DNA of 64,000 nt from Mycobacterium xenopi (GCF_009936235.1 NZ_AP022314.1:3844001-3908000); one strand, 5' to 3'. Shown: positions 16,518 through 25,993, counted from the stretch's first letter. Notes: generated by a model not told the origin, from the letters alone. Translations and numbers: made by a program.

Positions 16518-16943
16518 ATGGATTCGGGGTTATTCGGGTTCCTGACATTACTTTCCCTGGTGCTTACGTTGATGTTGGCCGCCGTTGCCGCTGTGTTCGT
16601 AAAACGGTTGCAGGACCGGCCATCGAGTCCGATCAGCGAAGAAATCCGCAGCGCCAACACGGTTTTGGGTAAGGTGCGCAAACGTGAACCAATCTCGAAG
16701 GAGGAGCTGGATTTCGCGAAACAAATCGTTGCCGATCGCAGCTCTTTGATGGCCTACTGCATCCCTGGTGCTTTGTTCATGCTGGGCTGCTTCTATGTGT
16801 TCGCCAGTCTCTACCAGTTGCACGGAGCCACGCCCTCGGAGCGAACATTTCTCGGGGTATTTCCCATGCTGGCCTCCATAAACTTCACAATGCAGCTTCT
16901 CCGCAGCGCGCGGTTGAAACGGCACCTCCAAAAGATGGCATGA
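16518..16943 (+). CDS. Small membrane protein of unknown function
   Basis: A 141-residue protein I do not recognise. Start ATG follows GAAGGAG. One transmembrane helix at about residues 5-28 (FLTLLSLVLTLMLAAVAAVFV) is followed by a charged, probably helical stretch (about 29-75, with SEEIRSANTVLGKVRKRE), then two further hydrophobic segments (YCIPGALFMLGCFYVFASL and FLGVFPMLASINFTMQLL) and a basic tail. It lies on the same strand as mmpS-mmpL, 192 bp upstream, and GC content is lower than in the neighbours. It may belong with the transporter but nothing in the sequence proves it. Confidence 0.65.
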   Translation: MDSGLFGFLTLLSLVLTLMLAAVAAVFVKRLQDRPSSPISEEIRSANTVLGKVRKREPISKEELDFAKQIVADRSSLMAYCIPGALFMLGCFYVFASLYQLHGATPSERTFLGVFPMLASINFTMQLLRSARLKRHLQKMA

Positions 16944-17135
16944 AGCGCCGCTACGCATGCCGTGCGGTCACCGGCAGATGGGACCGGGGTGCTCGCGGTC
17001 GCGTTCCGGCTGGCGTACCGATAGTCTGTGCAGATCAAACGTGAATTAGATACATTACCGTCTACTATCTGCATGTGGCCTGAGCACCAGAGCGGCCGGA
17101 CATGATGTGCGGACCGAGCATCGAGGGGTGACCGA

Positions 17136-17579
17136 GTGAGCCGTCGTTCAGTCGGTAGGACCGTGCTGGCAGGAGTCTGGATGCCTGTGGTGGCCGTCGT
17201 TGCACTCGCCGGAGGTGCGGTGGGCATGTGGAAGGTGCACCAGTTTTCAACCCCGCCGCCCGTCATCACGGTCAACGGCCCGGCCGCACCCGAGCAGTCC
17301 ACACCCAAGCAGCTCACGTACGAGTTGTTCGGTTCCCTCGGCGACGGCGGGATGCTCGTCTACCTGGACATCGACGGCCATCCGCATCGGGTTGATCTGA
17401 CGGCCCTGCCGTGGTCGCACACGGAGACGACGACGCTCACAGTGGTGTCCGGCAGCATCTCGGCGCAGGTTCACGGTGGTCAACTCGGCTGCCGCATGCT
17501 GGTGAATGGCATTGTCCGCGATGAACAGTCCGATACCCATGAGGACGCGCACGTCATGTGCCGGGTGAAATCCGCATGA
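17136..17579 (+). CDS. MmpS-family membrane protein
   Basis: A 147-residue MmpS protein: short cytoplasmic start, one transmembrane helix (VLAGVWMPVVAVVALAGGAVGMW, about 10-32) and a beta-rich extracytoplasmic domain with TYELFGSLGDGGMLVYLDIDG and LPWSHTETTTLTVVSGSISAQ. Two cysteines near the C-terminus (GCRMLVNG and VMCRVKS) fit the conserved MmpS disulfide. MmpS proteins are accessory subunits for MmpL lipid or siderophore exporters. The stop overlaps the mmpL start (ATGA), so translation is coupled. The AT-rich segment at about 17035-17075 upstream probably holds the promoter. Confidence 0.92.
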   Translation: MSRRSVGRTVLAGVWMPVVAVVALAGGAVGMWKVHQFSTPPPVITVNGPAAPEQSTPKQLTYELFGSLGDGGMLVYLDIDGHPHRVDLTALPWSHTETTTLTVVSGSISAQVHGGQLGCRMLVNGIVRDEQSDTHEDAHVMCRVKSA

Positions 17580-20389
17580 GCGGGCACCGGGCTCAACGAC
17601 CGTTTGTCCCCAGGATGGTGCGCGTCCTCGCGATACCGATCATCGCCTTCTGGGCGCTTTTGGCCGTGTCGACGAACACATTCATGCCGCAGGTCGAGAG
17701 GGTCGCAGAAGAACTCGCGGGCCCAATGGTGCCGCACTACGCGCCGTCACAGCGGGCGCTGCTGCGCATCGGCGAGAAGTTCCACGAGTCCGATTCCACG
17801 AATTTGACCATGGTTGTGTTGGAAGCCGACCGCCCGTTGGGTGGCGTAGACCATCGCTATTACGACGATTTGGTCCGCCGGCTCAAGGGTGACCCCGAGC
17901 ACGTGCAATACGTCATGGACCTGTGGGGCAAGCCGATCACCGCGGCGGGGGCGCAGAGCGTGGACGGCAAGGCCGCCTACGTGCTGTTGCGGCTCGCGGG
18001 CGATATCGGCCAAATGAAAGCGAATAGATCCGTTGCCGCCGTTCGGGACATCGTCGCCAAGGACACGCCGCCGCCAGGCCTCAAGGTCTACGTCAGCGGC
18101 GCGGCACCCCTCGCGTCGGACACCGTGGCCATCGCCAATTCGAGCCTGAACAACATCACGATCGCGGTGATTTTCCTCATCATCGCGATGCTGCTGCTGG
18201 TGTACCGCTCCATCAGCAACGTGCTGGTGCCCCTGCTCGCAGTCGTGATCGAGATGCTGGTCGCCAAGGGCGTGATCGCAACACTCGGGCATTTCGGCTA
18301 CATCGAACTGTCCTCATTCGCCGTGAACATCGTCGTCGCGTTGACGCTGGGAGCGGGGACCGATTACGGCATCTTCTTATTGGGCCGCTATCACGAGGCG
18401 CGACAGGCCGGCGAAAGCCGGGAGGACGCCTTCTACATCGCATACAAGGGTGTCACGCCCATCATCGTCGGCTCGGGGCTGACCATCGCAGGGGCATGTT
18501 ATTGCTTGACTTTCGCACGGCTCAACTACTTCCACACCATGGGACCGGCCGTTGGCATCGCCATGCTGTTCACCATCGCGGCAGCGCTCACGCTAGGCCC
18601 GGCGATATTGACCGTGGGCAGCCTGTTCGGGCTCTTCGACCCGAGGAGCACGGCCCGGGCGACGTTGTATCGGCGGATCGGGGCGAGCGTGGTGCGCTGG
18701 CCGGTGCCGATCCTTGCGGCCAGTGCCGCCGCTGTCCTGTTCGGGGCGGTGTTCGTGCCGACGTACCGGCAAAACTACGACGACCGTGCCTACCAGCCTC
18801 ATGATGCCCCCGCCAATCAGGGTTTCGCGGCCGCGGACCGGCACTTCCCGAAGAGCAAACTGTTCTCCGAGATGCTGATGGTCGAGACGGATCACGACAT
18901 GCGAAACTCCGCTGACTTCATCTCCTTAGACCGAGTGGCCAAAAGTCTCATCCGTCTTCCCGGCGTCGCGATGGTGCAAAGCATCACCAGGCCTTTGGGG
19001 CGACCCTTGGAACACGCCACCCTCCCCTACTTGTTCACCACGCAGGGCAGCGGAAACGGGCAACAGCTCCCGTTCAACAAGCAGCAAAACGCCAATACCG
19101 ACCAGCAAGCGCAGATCACGCAGCACAGCGCCGCGGTCTTGCGGAAAGAGATTGTCGTGTTCCAACGCATGTCGGACGAGCTGCACAAGACAGCCCTCAC
19201 CGTCGAAGACCTGCAACGAATCACCGATGAGATGAATGAGGAGATCTCGAATGTCGATGATTTCTTCCGGCCGATCAAGAGCTATTTCTATTGGGAGCGG
19301 CACTGTTTCGACATCCCAATTTGCTGGGCATTCAGATCGCTCTTCGATGGGCTGGACAACATCGACCACCTGGCTGCTGACATCAAAGACGCCCGAACCT
19401 CTCTCGAGACCCTGGACAAGCTCTTGCCGCAAGTAATCATGCAGTTGAAGCTCACGGCCGATGATTCGGAGGCTTTGGCCGCGCTCTTGGTCAACAGCTA
19501 CGGACAGTCTTCGTTGCAATCGGCTCAGACAGACCAGACATTCGACGACCTGGTCAATGTCGGGCTCGACTTCGACCGATCCCGAAGCGATGACTTCTTC
19601 TACATCCCGAGAGAAGGTTTCGACAACGACGACGTCAAAACCGGTATGCAGCTTTTGATGTCGCCAGATGGCAAGGCCGCGCGCTTCATCGTCACCCATG
19701 AGGGCAACGCCCTGGGCCCGGAAGGCGTGGAACATGTCAACGCGTTCCCCACGGCCATAACGACGATCTTGAAGGAGACCTCGCTGGCCGGCGCGAGAGT
19801 CTACATCGGCGGGTCCGCCTCCAACGATAAGGACATCAAGGAATACGCCGCATCGGATCTGCTGATTGTGGCGATCGCGGCCTTCGTGCTGATCTTCTTG
19901 ATCATGTTGTTTCTCACGCGAAGTCTTATGGCCGCCTTGGTGATTCCGGGTACGGTGGCTTTCTCGTATGCTGGGGCGTTCGGGCTTTCCATACTGGTCT
20001 GGCAGCACCTCATCGGCCTTCCCTTGCACTGGCTGGTACTGCCGCTCACGTTCATCATCCTGGTGGCGGTGGGTTCGGACTACAACCTACTGTTGACGGT
20101 CCGGGTCAAAGAGGAGCTGCACGCGGGAATACACACCGGTCTTATCCGCGCCCTGGGCAGCACGGGCGGCGTGGTGACGTCCGCGGGTCTGGTGTTCGCG
20201 TTCACCATGCTGGCGATGCTCACCAGCGATCTGCGAACCATCGGTCAGGTGGGTTCGACAGTATGCATCGGCCTGCTGCTCGACACGTTGATCGTGCGTT
20301 CCTTCGTCGTGCCGTGCATCCTGCGCATCCTCGGACCATGGTTCTGGTGGCCGACACTGGTGCGTTCCCGCCCGCTACCCCAGCGATGA
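17576..20389 (+). CDS. MmpL-family RND transporter
   Basis: A 937-residue proton-driven exporter of the MmpL4/5-like type with a long second periplasmic loop. Predicted layout: helix 1 (about 17-37), loop 1 (40-185), helices 2-6 (190-365), helix 7 (about 375-395), loop 2 (400-755) rich in Gln/Asp and coiled-coil-like, and helices 8-12 (760-930). The proton-relay Asp-Tyr pairs are in ALTLGAGTDYGIFLLGRYHE (about D262) and VAVGSDYNLLLTVRVKEE (about D834). The partner MmpS overlaps the start. Cargo cannot be read from sequence; neighbours are a secreted flavin oxidase and a small membrane protein. It sits where M. tuberculosis has PPE genes (from memory). Confidence 0.94.
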   Translation: MSGHRAQRPFVPRMVRVLAIPIIAFWALLAVSTNTFMPQVERVAEELAGPMVPHYAPSQRALLRIGEKFHESDSTNLTMVVLEADRPLGGVDHRYYDDLVRRLKGDPEHVQYVMDLWGKPITAAGAQSVDGKAAYVLLRLAGDIGQMKANRSVAAVRDIVAKDTPPPGLKVYVSGAAPLASDTVAIANSSLNNITIAVIFLIIAMLLLVYRSISNVLVPLLAVVIEMLVAKGVIATLGHFGYIELSSFAVNIVVALTLGAGTDYGIFLLGRYHEARQAGESREDAFYIAYKGVTPIIVGSGLTIAGACYCLTFARLNYFHTMGPAVGIAMLFTIAAALTLGPAILTVGSLFGLFDPRSTARATLYRRIGASVVRWPVPILAASAAAVLFGAVFVPTYRQNYDDRAYQPHDAPANQGFAAADRHFPKSKLFSEMLMVETDHDMRNSADFISLDRVAKSLIRLPGVAMVQSITRPLGRPLEHATLPYLFTTQGSGNGQQLPFNKQQNANTDQQAQITQHSAAVLRKEIVVFQRMSDELHKTALTVEDLQRITDEMNEEISNVDDFFRPIKSYFYWERHCFDIPICWAFRSLFDGLDNIDHLAADIKDARTSLETLDKLLPQVIMQLKLTADDSEALAALLVNSYGQSSLQSAQTDQTFDDLVNVGLDFDRSRSDDFFYIPREGFDNDDVKTGMQLLMSPDGKAARFIVTHEGNALGPEGVEHVNAFPTAITTILKETSLAGARVYIGGSASNDKDIKEYAASDLLIVAIAAFVLIFLIMLFLTRSLMAALVIPGTVAFSYAGAFGLSILVWQHLIGLPLHWLVLPLTFIILVAVGSDYNLLLTVRVKEELHAGIHTGLIRALGSTGGVVTSAGLVFAFTMLAMLTSDLRTIGQVGSTVCIGLLLDTLIVRSFVVPCILRILGPWFWWPTLVRSRPLPQR

Positions 20390-20502
20390 AAGTGTCACCG
20401 AGGCTTCGGCCCCAGCAGACAAGCGTCAGGCATCGCCGCTACAGCGCACCTCGGCATAATCCGTGGGCAAACCTTTACCCCATCGTGTCGCGGATGTGAT
20501 GG

Positions 20503-20524
20503 CAGTGCAGCACTGTTCAGTGCA
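20503..20524. promoter_or_regulatory. Inverted repeats upstream of the DUF732 gene
   Basis: Two overlapping palindromes, CAGTGCAGCACTG (20503-20515) and GCACTGTTCAGTGC (about 20510-20523), lie 26-47 bases before the start of the DUF732 gene. They may form an operator or alternative hairpins. No known regulator motif is recognised. Confidence 0.3.
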
Positions 20525-20549
20525 GTGTCGAACACGTGAGGAGCAGCGG

Positions 20550-20918
20550 ATGCGGCGGGTGCGGATAGCGCTGACGTGGGTAGGCCTGGTCGTGGCGGCC
20601 GGTGCGGTGGCGGCACCCGTCCAGGCGAATTCGGTTGACGAGCAATTTCTGTCGGCGCTGAACAATTCTGGTGTCAACTACGGCGATCCCGGAGCCGCCG
20701 TCACACTGGGCCAGTCCGTCTGTCCCATGCTGGCCCAGCCAGGTGGGACGTTCGCCTCGGCCGCGTCGGGCATCACCGGCCAGAACGGCATGTCGCCGGC
20801 GATGGCGCAGATGTTCACCAGCATCGCGATATCGATGTATTGCCCGTCGATGATGGCATCAATCGCCAACGGCAACCTGCCGAACCTGCCGCAATTGCCT
20901 GGCATGCCAGGTATCTAA
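20550..20918 (+). CDS. Secreted DUF732 protein (Rv3354-like)
   Basis: A 122-residue secreted protein. Start ATG follows GAGGAGC. The signal peptide is RIALTWVGLVVAAGAVAAPVQA with cleavage near residue 27. The mature part has the DUF732 pattern of Cys-containing helices, with FLSALNNSGVNYGDPGAAV, LGQSVCPMLAQPGG and ISMYCPSMMASI. DUF732 proteins are mycobacterial, exported and of unclear function. The C-terminus LPQLPGMPGI is Pro-rich. Its stop overlaps the convergent DUF3017 stop by 4 bases. Confidence 0.88.
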   Translation: MRRVRIALTWVGLVVAAGAVAAPVQANSVDEQFLSALNNSGVNYGDPGAAVTLGQSVCPMLAQPGGTFASAASGITGQNGMSPAMAQMFTSIAISMYCPSMMASIANGNLPNLPQLPGMPGI

Positions 20919-21208
20919 CGCGTTCCCAGAGGATCGATCGTCGCGGCAATATAGCACATCGACGCACTGACGGTTACCAGTGCGATGAAGTCAATCCCTT
21001 TGCTGCGCACCGCTAATAACCCTGCCCGCTCGTCGGGCAGAAGCAGCCGCAAAACCGCGGCCACGCCGACACCGATGCCGATCAGCAATGCGCCGCGTCG
21101 CCAGAAGTTCAAGCCCGCCAACGTAAATGCCGCGACAAAGATCAGTACCACCGCCAGAATGGGCCACTGTGCGGCCACGATCCTTCGGGTGTGGTCACGC
21201 ACGGTCAC
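20915..21208 (-). CDS. DUF3017 membrane protein (Rv3355c-like)
   Basis: A 97-residue protein with three hydrophobic segments: WPILAVVLIFVAAFTLAGL (about 17-35), GALLIGIGVGVAAVLRLLL and FIALVTVSASMCYIAATI. This is the DUF3017 pattern of actinobacteria; function unknown. The GTG at 21208 gives the family-like start VTVRDHTRRIVA and overlaps the folD end by 14 bases, so both come from one transcript. Confidence 0.82.
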   Translation of the reverse strand: MTVRDHTRRIVAAQWPILAVVLIFVAAFTLAGLNFWRRGALLIGIGVGVAAVLRLLLPDERAGLLAVRSKGIDFIALVTVSASMCYIAATIDPLGTR

Positions 21209-22052
21209 GCGCGGCCTCCGCCAATTCGACAACGTTGGTCAACAAGAACGCCCGCGTCAGCGGGCCGACGCCACCGGGATTGGGCGACACATGGCCGGCG
21301 ACCTCCCAGACATCCGGGTGCACGTCACCGATCAGCCCGTCCTCGGTGCGGCTGACCCCGACGTCGATGACCGCCGCACCGGGGCGGACCATGTCCGCGG
21401 TCACCAGGTGGGGCACACCGACGGCGGCGACGATGATATCGGCCTGCCGGGTCAGCGCAGCTAGGTCGCGAGTTGCCGTGTGGCACAAGGTAACTGTGGC
21501 GTTTTCGGTGCGGCGGGTGAGCAGCAGACCCAACGGGCGGCCGACCGTCACACCCCGGCCGATGACGACCGCGTGGGCACCCGCGATCGGCACGTCGTAG
21601 CGCCGCAGCAGGTGCACGATGCCGCGCGCGGTGCACGGCAACGGGGCCGGGGTGCCGAGCACCAGCCGGCCCAGGTTCGTCGGGTGCAGACCGTCGACAT
21701 CCTTCGCCGGGTCGACGCGCTCCAACGCCGCGTTCTCGTCGAGGTGCTTGGGCAGCGGCAACTGCACGATGTAACCGGTGCAGTCGGGGTTAGCGTTCAG
21801 TTCGTCGATGGTCTCGTCAAGCTTGGCCTGGCTGATGTCGGCCGGCAGGTCGCGGCGAATCGACGTGATGCCCACCTTGTTGGAATCGGAATGCTTGCCC
21901 CGGACGTAGGCGTGTGACCCCGGATCGTCGCCAACGAGGATCGTGCCCAATCCCGGGGTGCGGCCAGCTGCGGTCAACGCCGCCACCCGCTGCTTGAGGT
22001 CGATGAAGATCTCGTCGCGTGTTGTCTTGCCGTCCAGCCTGATCGCGCCCAC
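21195..22052 (-). CDS. folD: Bifunctional methylenetetrahydrofolate dehydrogenase/cyclohydrolase
   Basis: A 285-residue FolD, oxidising 5,10-methylene-THF with NADP+ and hydrolysing the methenyl form to 10-formyl-THF for one-carbon metabolism. Visible are the substrate region YVRGKHSDSNKVGI with the catalytic Tyr-Lys pair, GYIVQLPLPKHLDE, the NADP-binding VIGRGVTVGRPLGLLLTRR, and the C-terminal signature SPNPGGVGPLTRAFLLTNVV. Start is GTG (VGAIRLDGKTTRDE). A divergent gene starts 36 bp away. From memory, M. tuberculosis has the relJK toxin-antitoxin pair in that gap; it is absent here. Confidence 0.95.
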   Translation of the reverse strand: MGAIRLDGKTTRDEIFIDLKQRVAALTAAGRTPGLGTILVGDDPGSHAYVRGKHSDSNKVGITSIRRDLPADISQAKLDETIDELNANPDCTGYIVQLPLPKHLDENAALERVDPAKDVDGLHPTNLGRLVLGTPAPLPCTARGIVHLLRRYDVPIAGAHAVVIGRGVTVGRPLGLLLTRRTENATVTLCHTATRDLAALTRQADIIVAAVGVPHLVTADMVRPGAAVIDVGVSRTEDGLIGDVHPDVWEVAGHVSPNPGGVGPLTRAFLLTNVVELAEAARDRA

Positions 22053-22088
22053 GCCTGACAGTCTGGCACGCCAGCGTACGCTGCCAAT

Positions 22089-23285
22089 ATGCCAGCCGCC
22101 CCGGACATCTTCGCCCCGGCCAAACTCGGACCGCTGACGCTGCGTAACCGGATCATCAAGGCCGCGACGTTCGAGGCCCGCACACCCGACGCACTGGTCA
22201 CCGACGACCTGATCGAATACCACCGGCTGCCGGCCGCCGGAGGGGTCGGGATGACGACCGTCGCCTATTGTGCGGTCTCCCCCGGTGGCCGCACCGGCGG
22301 TAACCAGATCTGGATGCGCCGCGAGGCGGTGCCCGGGTTGCGCCGGCTCACTGAGGCCGTGCACGCCGAGGGTGCTGCGGTGAGCGCGCAGATCGGCCAT
22401 GCCGGCCCGGTGGCCGACGCCCGCTCCAACAAGGCGCCGGCGCTGGCGCCGGTGCGGTTCTTCAACCCGATCGGGATGCGGTTTGCCCGCAAAGCCACCC
22501 GCGAGGACATCGACGACGTCATCGCCGCGCACGCCAATGCCGCCCGACTGGCCGTCGAGGCGGGCTTCGACGCGGTCGAAATTCACTTGGGCCACAACTA
22601 CTTAGCGAGTTCGTTTCTGAGTCCGCTGATTAACCGGCGCGACGACGAGTTCGGCGGGTCGCTGGAGAACCGGGCCAAGCTCGCGCGAGGCATCGTGATG
22701 GCGGTCCGTCGTGCTGTGGATAAGCAGATCGCGGTGACCGCCAAGCTCAACATGGCCGACGGGGTGCGCGGCGGCATCGCGGTGGAGGAAGCGCTGACCA
22801 CCGCCAAGTGGCTGCAAGACGACGGCGGGCTGGACGCGCTCGAACTGACCGCGGGCAGCTCACTGGTCAACCCGATGTATTTATTCCGCGGCGAGGCCCC
22901 GGTCAAAGAGTTCGCCGGTGCGTTCAAGCCGCCACTGCGCTGGGGCATCCGTGTGACCGGGAATAGGTTTCTGCGCGAATATCCCTACCGCGACGCCTAC
23001 CTGCTGCGCGACGCCCGGTTGTTTCGCGCCGAGCTGTCGATGCCGCTGATCTTGCTCGGCGGGATCACCAACCGGGAGACGATGGACCTGGCCATGGCCG
23101 AGGGGTTCGACTTCGTCGCGATGGCGCGGGCGCTGCTGGCCGAGCCCGACCTGGTCAACCGGATCCGCGCTGAGGGCTCGACGCATTCGGCGTGCATCCA
23201 CTGCAACCGGTGCATGCCGACGATCTACAGCCGCACCCGCTGCGTCGTGACCGGCGCGCCCGACCTGCTGGCGCGCTCGCGCTAG
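22089..23285 (+). CDS. Old-yellow-enzyme-like FMN oxidoreductase (Rv3359-like)
   Basis: A 398-residue TIM-barrel flavoenzyme of the NADH:flavin oxidoreductase family. FMN-site features are FAPAKLGPLTLRNRIIKAA at the N-terminus, AQIGHAGPVAD, FDAVEIHLGHNYLASSFLSP with the HxxH-type substrate-binding pair, RRDDEFGGSLENRAK, and LLGGITNRETMDLAMAEGFDFVAMARALLAEPD. The C-terminal CIHCNRCMPTIYSRTRC has four cysteines in the spacing that binds a 4Fe-4S cluster in dienoyl-CoA-reductase-like members. The C-terminal FAD/NAD domain of those enzymes is missing, so a partner is probably needed. Substrate unknown. Confidence 0.88.
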   Translation: MPAAPDIFAPAKLGPLTLRNRIIKAATFEARTPDALVTDDLIEYHRLPAAGGVGMTTVAYCAVSPGGRTGGNQIWMRREAVPGLRRLTEAVHAEGAAVSAQIGHAGPVADARSNKAPALAPVRFFNPIGMRFARKATREDIDDVIAAHANAARLAVEAGFDAVEIHLGHNYLASSFLSPLINRRDDEFGGSLENRAKLARGIVMAVRRAVDKQIAVTAKLNMADGVRGGIAVEEALTTAKWLQDDGGLDALELTAGSSLVNPMYLFRGEAPVKEFAGAFKPPLRWGIRVTGNRFLREYPYRDAYLLRDARLFRAELSMPLILLGGITNRETMDLAMAEGFDFVAMARALLAEPDLVNRIRAEGSTHSACIHCNRCMPTIYSRTRCVVTGAPDLLARSR

Positions 23286-23362
23286 GCGTCGCGGCGCGTC
23301 GGAACCGCCCGCGGCACAACAGATACAGTTGACCAGTGAATCAACCGGCTACAGTTGGTGCG

Positions 23363-25993
23363 ATGAGTCAAGCAGCTCCGCCCGTGCTGACCGTGCGATA
23401 CGACGGGTCACAGCGGACTTTCGCGCCTGGCCATGACGTGGTCATCGGGCGCGACCTCCGCGCGGACATGCGCATTACCCATCCGTTGATCTCGCGGGCA
23501 CATCTGCTGCTGCGTTACGACCAGGGCCGGTGGCTGGCGATCGACAACGGCTCACTGAACGGAACTTTCGTCAACGGCCGCCGGGTTCCGGTGGTCGACA
23601 TTCATGACGGCCAGAGCATCAACATCGGCAACCCGGACGGACCGCGGCTGACTTTCGAGGTGGGCAGGCACCAAGGCCTGGCCGGGCGGCCGCCCCAGAC
23701 GGCGTCGATGCGCGCGGTGCAACCGTCCGGAGCTCCGCCGCGGCTCGCGCCTCCCCCGCCCGGCCGACAGCCCGGCGGCTCGTGGCCGCCGCAATCTGCG
23801 CCACTGCGGGCACATCCCGGTGCACCTCCGCCCCCGCCGCCGTACCAGCCGATGTATCCGCCCGGCGGTGGGCATCGCCCACCCGCCTATCCCGGCAGCG
23901 GCGCGCAGCCGCCCGCCTATCCGGGCAGTTCACCGCAACCGGCCCCGGCACCGGCCCCGGCCGCACCTAAGACTCAAATGTCACCGGCCGCCACCAAGCC
24001 GCCGGAGGTGTCGAACCTGGCGACCAAGATGATCCAGGCGTTGCGGCCCGGCGGGGCTGCGCCGGAGAAGCCAGCTGGCTCGCTGACAATCGGCCGCGCC
24101 ACCGACAACGACATCGTCATCCAGGACGTGCTGGCGTCGCGCCACCACGCGTTCCTGGTGCCGTCGCCGCTGGGCACCGAAATCCGGGACGCCCGCAGCA
24201 TCAACGGCACGTTCGTCAACGGGGTCCGGGTGGGCTCCGCGGTGTTGAACGAGGGCGACGTGGTCACGATCGGCAACGTCGACCTGGTCTTCAGCGACGG
24301 CACCTTGATCCGCCGGACCGAGGCCGCGACCCGCACCGGCGGCCTGGAGGTCAGCAGCGTCCGTTTCAAGATCGACGGCAAGCAGCTGCTCGACAACATT
24401 TCGTTTACCGCCCGCCCGGGCACGCTGACCGCAATCATCGGCGGATCCGGCGCGGGCAAGACGACGCTGTCCCGGCTCATCGCCGGCTACACCAGGCCGA
24501 CGGCCGGCTCGGTCACCTTCGAAGGCCACGACATCCACCGCGAGTACGCGACCATGCGCAGCCGGATCGGAATGGTCCCGCAAGACGACGTCGTGCACCG
24601 CCAGCTGACCGTCAACCAGGCGCTCGGCTACGCCGCCGAGCTGCGGCTGCCGCCGGACACCAGCAAAGAGGAACGCGCCCAGGTCGTCGCCCAGGTGCTC
24701 GAGGAGCTTGAGCTGACCAAGCACGCCGACACCCGGGTCGACAAATTGTCCGGCGGCCAGCGCAAACGCGCCTCGGTGGCGCTGGAACTGCTCACTCAGC
24801 CGTCGCTGCTGCTGCTCGACGAGCCGACCACCGGCCTGGACCCGGCGCTCGACCGTCAGGTCATGCTGATGCTGCGCCAGCTCGCCGACGCCGGGCGCAC
24901 GGTGCTGGTAGTGACCCACTCGGTGTCCTATCTGGACGTCTGCGACCAGCTGCTGCTGATTGCGCCCGGCGGGAAGACGGCGTTCAACGGCCCGCCCGAC
25001 CAGGTGGAGGCGGCCTTCGGCACTCGGAACTGGGCCGACATCTTCGCCAAGGTCGGGGCCGACCCAGACGAAGCCAATCGCCGATTCTTGGAGCGGGCCA
25101 AGCAACGGCATGAGCAGCCGGTGCGGGTGGCGGAGCCCGGGGATCTGGGCGAACCGGTGCACACCGACCGGCTGCGCCAGTTCTCCACGGTCGCGCGACG
25201 CCAGGTTCGGCTCGTCTTATCTGACCGTGGCTATACGGTGTTCTTGGCGGTATTGCCGTTCCTCATGGGCGCGCTGTCGCTGACCGTGAAGGGGCCCAAA
25301 CCGGGACTTGGCTTTGCTGACCCGACGGGCTCAGCGCCTACCCAGCCCCAGTACATCATGGTGCTGCTGTGTATCGGGGCGGTGTTCATGGGCACTGCCT
25401 TGACGATCCGCGACCTGATCGGCGAACGCCCCATCTTCCGGCGAGAACAAGCCGTCGGCCTCTCCACCACCGCCTACCTGCTGGCCAAGGTCGCCGTTTT
25501 CTCCGTTTTCGCGACCATCCAAGCCGCGATCGCGACCGCCATCGTCAGAATCGGCAAGGGCGCGCCCACCGCGCATCCGCCCTTCTTCGACAGCGCGACG
25601 TTTTCGCTCTTCCTGACCGTCGCCGCCACCTGTGTCACATCGGCGATGCTCGGTCTGCTGCTGTCTGCTGTCGCGCAATCCAACGAGCAGATCATGCCGC
25701 TGCTGGTGGTGTCGATCATGTCGCAACTGGTGCTCTGCGGCGGGATGGGGATTCCGGTCACCGGCCGGTTCGGCCTCAACCAGCTCTCCTTCCTTACGCC
25801 CGCACGCTGGGGATTCGCCGCCGGAGCGTCGTCGATCGACTTCCCACACCTGGTGAAAGTTCCGCAGGTCCCGACGAACGACAGGTGGTGGCAACACTCG
25901 AAGCACATCTACGTGTACGACATGGTGATGCTCGCGGTGTTGTCGCTGGCTTACACCACCTATGTCCGCTGGCACATCCGGCTCAAGCGCTAA
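23363..25993 (+). CDS. FHA-domain ABC transporter (Rv1747-like)
   Basis: An 876-residue half-transporter. Order: FHA1 (about 20-95, GRDLRADMRITHPLISRAHLL), a Pro/Gly-rich linker (about 105-215), FHA2 (about 225-310, IGRATDNDIVIQDVLASRHHA), the ATPase (about 330-550; Walker A GGSGAGKTT near 359, signature LSGGQRKRAS near 461, Walker B LLLLDEPTTGLD) and six C-terminal helices of the ABC-2 type. Homologous Rv1747 is regulated by PknF phosphorylation of linker threonines read by the FHA domains, and is linked to cell-wall glycolipid export. No kinase gene is adjacent here. A GTG nine codons upstream is possible. Its end overlaps the convergent GTPase gene by 4 bases. Confidence 0.93.
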   Translation: MSQAAPPVLTVRYDGSQRTFAPGHDVVIGRDLRADMRITHPLISRAHLLLRYDQGRWLAIDNGSLNGTFVNGRRVPVVDIHDGQSINIGNPDGPRLTFEVGRHQGLAGRPPQTASMRAVQPSGAPPRLAPPPPGRQPGGSWPPQSAPLRAHPGAPPPPPPYQPMYPPGGGHRPPAYPGSGAQPPAYPGSSPQPAPAPAPAAPKTQMSPAATKPPEVSNLATKMIQALRPGGAAPEKPAGSLTIGRATDNDIVIQDVLASRHHAFLVPSPLGTEIRDARSINGTFVNGVRVGSAVLNEGDVVTIGNVDLVFSDGTLIRRTEAATRTGGLEVSSVRFKIDGKQLLDNISFTARPGTLTAIIGGSGAGKTTLSRLIAGYTRPTAGSVTFEGHDIHREYATMRSRIGMVPQDDVVHRQLTVNQALGYAAELRLPPDTSKEERAQVVAQVLEELELTKHADTRVDKLSGGQRKRASVALELLTQPSLLLLDEPTTGLDPALDRQVMLMLRQLADAGRTVLVVTHSVSYLDVCDQLLLIAPGGKTAFNGPPDQVEAAFGTRNWADIFAKVGADPDEANRRFLERAKQRHEQPVRVAEPGDLGEPVHTDRLRQFSTVARRQVRLVLSDRGYTVFLAVLPFLMGALSLTVKGPKPGLGFADPTGSAPTQPQYIMVLLCIGAVFMGTALTIRDLIGERPIFRREQAVGLSTTAYLLAKVAVFSVFATIQAAIATAIVRIGKGAPTAHPPFFDSATFSLFLTVAATCVTSAMLGLLLSAVAQSNEQIMPLLVVSIMSQLVLCGGMGIPVTGRFGLNQLSFLTPARWGFAAGASSIDFPHLVKVPQVPTNDRWWQHSKHIYVYDMVMLAVLSLAYTTYVRWHIRLKR

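Noticed and set aside
17035..17080. Regulator binding site before mmpS
   Set aside because: AT-rich and promoter-like, but the AGATA/TATCT symmetry is too weak to call an operator.
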